In this document: positions 33,041 through 36,376 of the stretch, one piece after another
Layout of the letters: every line of letters begins with the position of its first letter
How positions within the stretch are numbered: position 1 is the first letter of the stretch
From: Tropicibacter sp. Alg240-R139
Lineage (GTDB): Bacteria > Pseudomonadota > Alphaproteobacteria > Rhodobacterales > Rhodobacteraceae
DNA: 36,376 bases
Assembly (NCBI RefSeq): GCF_900537075.1
Contig: NZ_UNRA01000012.1
Span: 1 to 36,376, forward strand
Reading direction: 5' to 3'
Made by a program: the position numbers and the translations under genes
The notes under the pieces: model-generated
Told to the model about the DNA's origin: nothing
The model's input: only the letters and a program-made list of their open reading frames with translations
Databases searched by the model: none

Positions 33041-34213
33041 CTACCCCGCCGCCAAAATAACTGTTCCGGCAGCATGTGCGCCAGGCATGATCCCGCCCGT
33101 CCCATGTGCCAGCACCCAATCATGATTTTTTACTTGCACTTCAGGGTGCGCTTCGCCGCGACATTGTCGCACCGCTTCAAGCAATTTTGTCATGCCTCCC
33201 TTGTTGCCCGGATGGTTGTTGCATAGCCCACCGCCGTCGGTATTGATCGGCATTCTGCCAACACCCGAAATCAGGTTTCCATCGGCAACGAACCGCCCTC
33301 CTGTCCCTTTGTCGCAGAACCCCAGATCTTCCAGTTGGATAAGCACAGTGATCGTGAAGCTGTCGTAGATCGAGGCATAGCGTATATCGCGTGGTGTAAC
33401 GCCCGCTTCTTCGAAGGCAGTCCGACCCGAGGCAACACCGGCCGAAGTCAGGGGATCGAACCAACCCCCGTTGTTGTGATGAAGGGCAGAACCGGTACCG
33501 GCAACCCGCACCCGTGGCCTGTTCAATGACTCTGCAATTTCTTTGCGTGCGATAACAATCGCGCCGCCGCCATCAGTCACGACACAGCAGTCAAGCCTAT
33601 GCAAAGGATCGGCAACCATAGGCGAATTCAATACGTCTTCGACGTCAACGACCTGACGCAGACGAGCATTCTCGTTGTGTTGCGCATGGTGCGAAGCAGC
33701 CACCTTAACCCACGCGAGTTGCTCGCTGGTCGTTCCAAATTCATGCATGTGCCGCTTGGCAACCATTGCGTAACCGTACACAGGCGCGAATGGCACCGGC
33801 GGCATAAATGGTAAATCTGGCGATGCTGAAAAATCGACACCTGCAATGGAATGCCCTGCATTGCCGGCGATCGGCCGGTCTGCCATCGTTATCAGTGCGA
33901 CATTACAGCGACCCTGCGCAATCGCCTGAACGGCATGCTCAACATGCAAAAGATACGAGGACCCGCCCGTCTCGGTGCTGTCGATGTACTTCAGGTTCCT
34001 CAACCCGATGTATTCGGCAATCAACAACGGCCCATGACCGGGCGCATCACTGCCGCAGAAGTATCCATCGACATCATCGAGCGATAGGCCGCAGTCGGCA
34101 AGGGCGCCTTGTGCAACTTCAGCATGCAATCTCGCAGTGGAAACTCCGTCTGCACGGCGGGTTGGATGCTCAAACGCACCCACGATATATGATGAAGTGC
34201 TGTCCCCTAGCAT
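33041..34213 (-). CDS. Thiolase-like protein (SCP-x/Ltp2 type) lacking the nucleophilic cysteine
   Basis: This 390-residue thiolase-superfamily protein has the non-decarboxylating SCP-x-like layout, with TETGGSSYLLHVEHAVQAIA where thiolases have their cysteine. S85/S86 occupy that position. The C-terminal motifs are INTDGGGLCNNHPGNKGG (histidine retained) and HGTGGIM. Members that pair with DUF35 proteins include retro-aldolases of steroid side-chain degradation and acyl transferases such as PhlC. Loss of the cysteine argues against normal thiolysis and for aldol-type C-C cleavage or a structural role. It is followed six bases later by the DUF35 fusion gene, so the two are surely coexpressed. 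Confidence 0.88.
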   Translation of the reverse strand: MLGDSTSSYIVGAFEHPTRRADGVSTARLHAEVAQGALADCGLSLDDVDGYFCGSDAPGHGPLLIAEYIGLRNLKYIDSTETGGSSYLLHVEHAVQAIAQGRCNVALITMADRPIAGNAGHSIAGVDFSASPDLPFMPPVPFAPVYGYAMVAKRHMHEFGTTSEQLAWVKVAASHHAQHNENARLRQVVDVEDVLNSPMVADPLHRLDCCVVTDGGGAIVIARKEIAESLNRPRVRVAGTGSALHHNNGGWFDPLTSAGVASGRTAFEEAGVTPRDIRYASIYDSFTITVLIQLEDLGFCDKGTGGRFVADGNLISGVGRMPINTDGGGLCNNHPGNKGGMTKLLEAVRQCRGEAHPEVQVKNHDWVLAHGTGGIMPGAHAAGTVILAAG

Positions 34214-34411
34214 CGTAAACTCTCTGCCACGAATACCATTTTGCCTATCCTTCTTTTATCTGACCGTAGGCCAGCTATTCATTTACTTCTGAGATCATTT
34301 GGACATTCTTCATCGCTTGCGAATTGGGTGAACGCCTCGTTGCCCAGTCTGCCAACTCACCCACGACGCCAGCGTGAAGATAACAAGTACGCCGCCCTGA
34401 CTGACCAACAC

Positions 34412-35191
34412 TCATGACCAAATCGGAGTACGCTTTTCTATAAACGCACGAGTTCCTTCGGTAATGTCGCTCGAAGCGAGCAGGGCTTTTACGCCCGGAT
34501 ATTCAAACTGCTCGGCAATAGCAGATTTCAGGTCGCTCTGAAGACCTCTCATTACGGCCTCCTTTGACGCGCGAACGGCAAGGGGACTGCTAATGCAAAT
34601 CTCGTTTGCAATCTCTCTTGCCGTGTTCATGAGTTGCTCGGCAGTTTCGACACGATTGACGAACCCAAGATCTTTACCTTCAGCGGCTGTAACACGCCTA
34701 GAAGTCAGTATTATCTCCAACGCCTTTTGGGGACCGATGGCGCGGGGCAAACGATGGAGACCACCAGCCAAGGCGACCAGCCCCACACGTGGTTCCGGCA
34801 AAGCAAAAACAGCATTTTCTTCGGCAACAACGATGTCGCAACAAAGGGCCGTTTCAAAGCCTCCGCCAAAGGCAATGCCATTAACAGCGGCAATGATCGG
34901 CTTATTGAGGTCGAAACGGGATGTCAGGCCAGCAAATCCACTGCGCACTGATTTCAATTCATCTTTGTCAGCTTGTTTAAGATCGTTTCCGGCACAGAAA
35001 GAACGCCCCCCTCGGCCGGTTAAGATAGCAACCAGTTGCTCCGGATCTTGCCCAAAATCGTCGAAAACGGCCTCAAGCTCTAAATGCGCTGGCAAATGCA
35101 GCGCATTTAGAGCTTCTGGACGATCAATCGTTACGACCGTAACCGGTCCATCTCGATCAACTTGCACGTATTTGTATTTTGTGGGGGGCAT
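34412..35191 (-). CDS. Enoyl-CoA hydratase/isomerase family protein
   Basis: This 259-residue crotonase has the oxyanion-hole segments FCAGNDLKQ and GIAFGGGFETALCCDIVVAE, and both catalytic glutamates (GFETALCCD and FALPEPRVGL). It would hydrate an enoyl-CoA, giving the hydroxyacyl-CoA for the downstream aldolase-like protein or dehydrogenase. ATG 35191 (MPPTKYKYVQVDRDGP) is preferred because it aligns with the usual crotonase start; a TTG at 35209 would add six residues. It is the first gene of the minus-strand block, about 200 bases upstream of the thiolase-like gene. Confidence 0.92.
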   Translation of the reverse strand: MPPTKYKYVQVDRDGPVTVVTIDRPEALNALHLPAHLELEAVFDDFGQDPEQLVAILTGRGGRSFCAGNDLKQADKDELKSVRSGFAGLTSRFDLNKPIIAAVNGIAFGGGFETALCCDIVVAEENAVFALPEPRVGLVALAGGLHRLPRAIGPQKALEIILTSRRVTAAEGKDLGFVNRVETAEQLMNTAREIANEICISSPLAVRASKEAVMRGLQSDLKSAIAEQFEYPGVKALLASSDITEGTRAFIEKRTPIWS

Positions 35192-35593
35192 ACGATGTAG
35201 CAACTCCAATTGTCCCGACCGCAGCAGTGCCAGCAGCTCGAAAAAAGTACTGCGTCAGGCCGTAAAGTGACTGGCGCAACCAAGAAGAACACCCGGTTCA
35301 AAAATCAGTTAACGAGGTTAACAGTTCCGCCACAGTCAGCGTGTTTCTTCGCGGAAGTATGCGTGCCCGTATTAGGCGGCGCAAGCCGCGACAAGAGCGC
35401 GTTTGCTTGGTGAACGCACCAACTTGCTACCGTGTCTTCCAACAAATTGAGCGAGACCATAAAGTCTGGACTGAGCGCAATGAGCTCTGGCTCTGATGGA
35501 GTGGACATCCCCTGATCTCTCATCTGATAGGTCTGGGAGAAGGAAAGGTATTGCCAAGTTGTTCAGGCTGAGTGACTCAGCTAAGTCGCGCTT
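35192..35593. other. Intergenic stretch before the IS6 remnant
   Basis: About 400 bases without a supported gene. A minus-strand frame at 35305-35508 (MSTPSEPELIALSPDFMVSL) has a start-like context with GGGG just upstream and could be the beginning of a truncated gene, but no family is evident. The promoter of the minus-strand operon should be near 35200-35300. Confidence 0.35.
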
Positions 35594-35958
35594 ATGAACA
35601 TGTCAACGATTATGCCGCGCCTGAAGGGTTTTCGCTTTCCTCGTGAGATCATCGCCTACGCGGTTTGGGCTTACCACCGCTTTGCGTTGAGCACAGCTGA
35701 CGTCGAGGATCTGTTGGCTGCGAGGGGTGTTATGGTCAGCCGGGAAGCGGTTCGGCAGTGGGTCAATCGCTTTGGGCGACACTTTGCAGATTGCATCAGG
35801 CGGGAACGTCGACGGCCGAATGACAAGTGGCACATGGACGAAGTCGTGATCATGATCCGTGGCAAGAAGCACTGGTTGTGGCGCGCGATCACCGCAAATG
35901 GCGACGTGCTCGACATTCTCGTGCAAACTCGCCGAAACGCCAAAGCTGCAAAGCAGCT
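35594..35958 (+). pseudogene. IS6-family transposase, N-terminal part
   Basis: The frame from ATG 35594 reads an IS6 (IS26-like) transposase: FPREIIAYAVWAYHRFALST, VMVSREAVRQWVNRFG, WHMDEVVIMIRGKKHWLWRA with the first catalytic aspartate, and VLDILVQTRRNAKAAK with the second. It breaks off at about residue 122, where an IS3-family element has inserted, so the catalytic glutamate region is missing. The frame continues by chance into the IS3 OrfA. Confidence 0.85.
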
Positions 35959-35989
35959 TGAGCCTCCCCACCTGAACTGGTCCACCGTT

Positions 35990-36292
35990 ATGTTTAGGAA
36001 ATGGAGGACCAAGAATGGCAAAAAGCGACCCAAGCCTGAAGAGAATGTCTCGAAGTTACGGCAGGTTGAAGTTCTGATGGGGCAAGGGATGTCCCGTCTT
36101 GATGCGATCAGACAGATCGGAGTTGTTGAGCAAACCTATTACCGCTGGCGGAAGAAGTATGGTGGAATGGGTGTTGATCAATTGAAAGAACTGAAACGGC
36201 TTCAGAAAGAGAACGAGCGGCTGAGACGCGCAGTTTCAGATCTGACGCTGGACAAACTGATCCTGACGGAAGCCACAAAGGGAAACTACTGA
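35990..36292 (+). CDS. IS3-family transposase OrfA (IS407-like group)
   Basis: This 100-residue OrfA has an N-terminal helix-turn-helix (VSKLRQVEVLMGQGMSRLDA, IRQIGVVEQTYYRWRKKYGG) and a leucine-zipper tail (LKRLQKENERLRRAVSDLTL) ending ILTEATKGNY, as in the IS407-like group of IS3. It binds the IS ends and joins OrfB by programmed frameshifting. ATG 35990 is the first in-frame start inside the element; the open frame upstream belongs to the IS6 transposase. Confidence 0.88.
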   Translation: MFRKWRTKNGKKRPKPEENVSKLRQVEVLMGQGMSRLDAIRQIGVVEQTYYRWRKKYGGMGVDQLKELKRLQKENERLRRAVSDLTLDKLILTEATKGNY

Positions 36293-36376
36293 GCCCCGCT
36301 CGTCGTCGTGCCTGCATCGATCATGTCCGCAGCCAGCTCAAAGTATCTGAGCGACGCGCCTGCCGCGTGCTTGGAC
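36286..36376 (+). CDS. IS3-family transposase OrfB, N-terminal part (cut by window end)
   Basis: The -1 frame relative to OrfA reads LLSPARRRACIDHVRSQLKV followed by SERRACRVLG, the standard beginning of an IS407-type OrfB with its integrase core still to come. It overlaps the end of OrfA, consistent with a -1 frameshift near the A-rich CACAAAGGGAAAC. The catalytic DDE part is outside the window. Confidence 0.8.

Larger units (their letters stand above)
35959..36376 (+). mobile_element. IS3-family element, left part (runs off window)
   Basis: The element inserted in the IS6 transposase. Its left end is either the TGA at 35959 or TGAACTGGTCCACC at 35973-35986; the boundary cannot be fixed without the other end. 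It carries orfA and the start of orfB in a different frame, the normal IS3 layout. The right end is outside the window. Confidence 0.8.

Overview
The window looks like an accessory catabolic region of an alphaproteobacterium, most likely from the Rhodobacterales/roseobacter group. This rests on gene content (a TRAP transporter, a DmdC-like acyl-CoA dehydrogenase, a pim-like dicarboxylate beta-oxidation operon, an IS5/IS110/IS6/IS3/Tn3 mix) and on protein style. It is inference, since no rRNA or core marker is present. No tRNA, rRNA or CRISPR was found. Both edges and several junctions are insertion-sequence debris, so the region appears to have been assembled in blocks.

Layout. (1) 1-1705: the tail of an IS5-family transposase and a frameshifted IS1111-type (IS110 family) element. 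(2) 2319-8096, plus strand: a two-subunit molybdopterin enzyme of the pyrogallol-phloroglucinol transhydroxylase / resorcinol hydroxylase type, followed by the two membrane subunits of a TRAP transporter without a binding protein. A second, decayed IS5-family copy (8241-9025) lies in opposite orientation to the first, so the pair brackets this block. (3) 9152-12911: a minus-strand IclR regulator, divergent from an operon of a ThDP-dependent acetolactate-synthase-like enzyme, an SDR dehydrogenase and a NIPSNAP protein. (4) 13190-18631: a CoA ligase, a large acyl-CoA dehydrogenase and an exported arylsulfatase. (5) 19618-28335: a TetR regulator and a tightly overlapping pim-like beta-oxidation operon (two acyl-CoA dehydrogenases, broken thioesterase, crotonase fragment, CoA ligase, FadJ-type fusion, thiolase). 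(6) 28720-30570: a MetA-type outer-membrane channel, a scrap of glutaryl-CoA dehydrogenase and the right end of a Tn3 transposon. (7) 30605-35191, minus strand: enoyl-CoA hydratase, a thiolase-like protein lacking the usual nucleophilic cysteine, a DUF35-hydroxyacyl-CoA dehydrogenase fusion and an exported cupin. (8) 35594-36376: an IS6 transposase interrupted by an IS3-family element.

How it may work together (inference): an exported sulfatase, outer-membrane channel and TRAP permease would bring in phenolic or alicyclic acids. The molybdenum enzyme would rearrange or add ring hydroxyls, and the ThDP enzyme plus SDR could open and oxidise the resulting ring dione. CoA ligases, acyl-CoA dehydrogenases, crotonases and thiolases would then take the chain to central metabolites. 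The most unusual points are the SCP2-like extension fused to the molybdenum subunit, an iron-sulfur subunit that has lost all four ligands of one cluster, and the DUF35-dehydrogenase fusion beside a cysteine-less thiolase.
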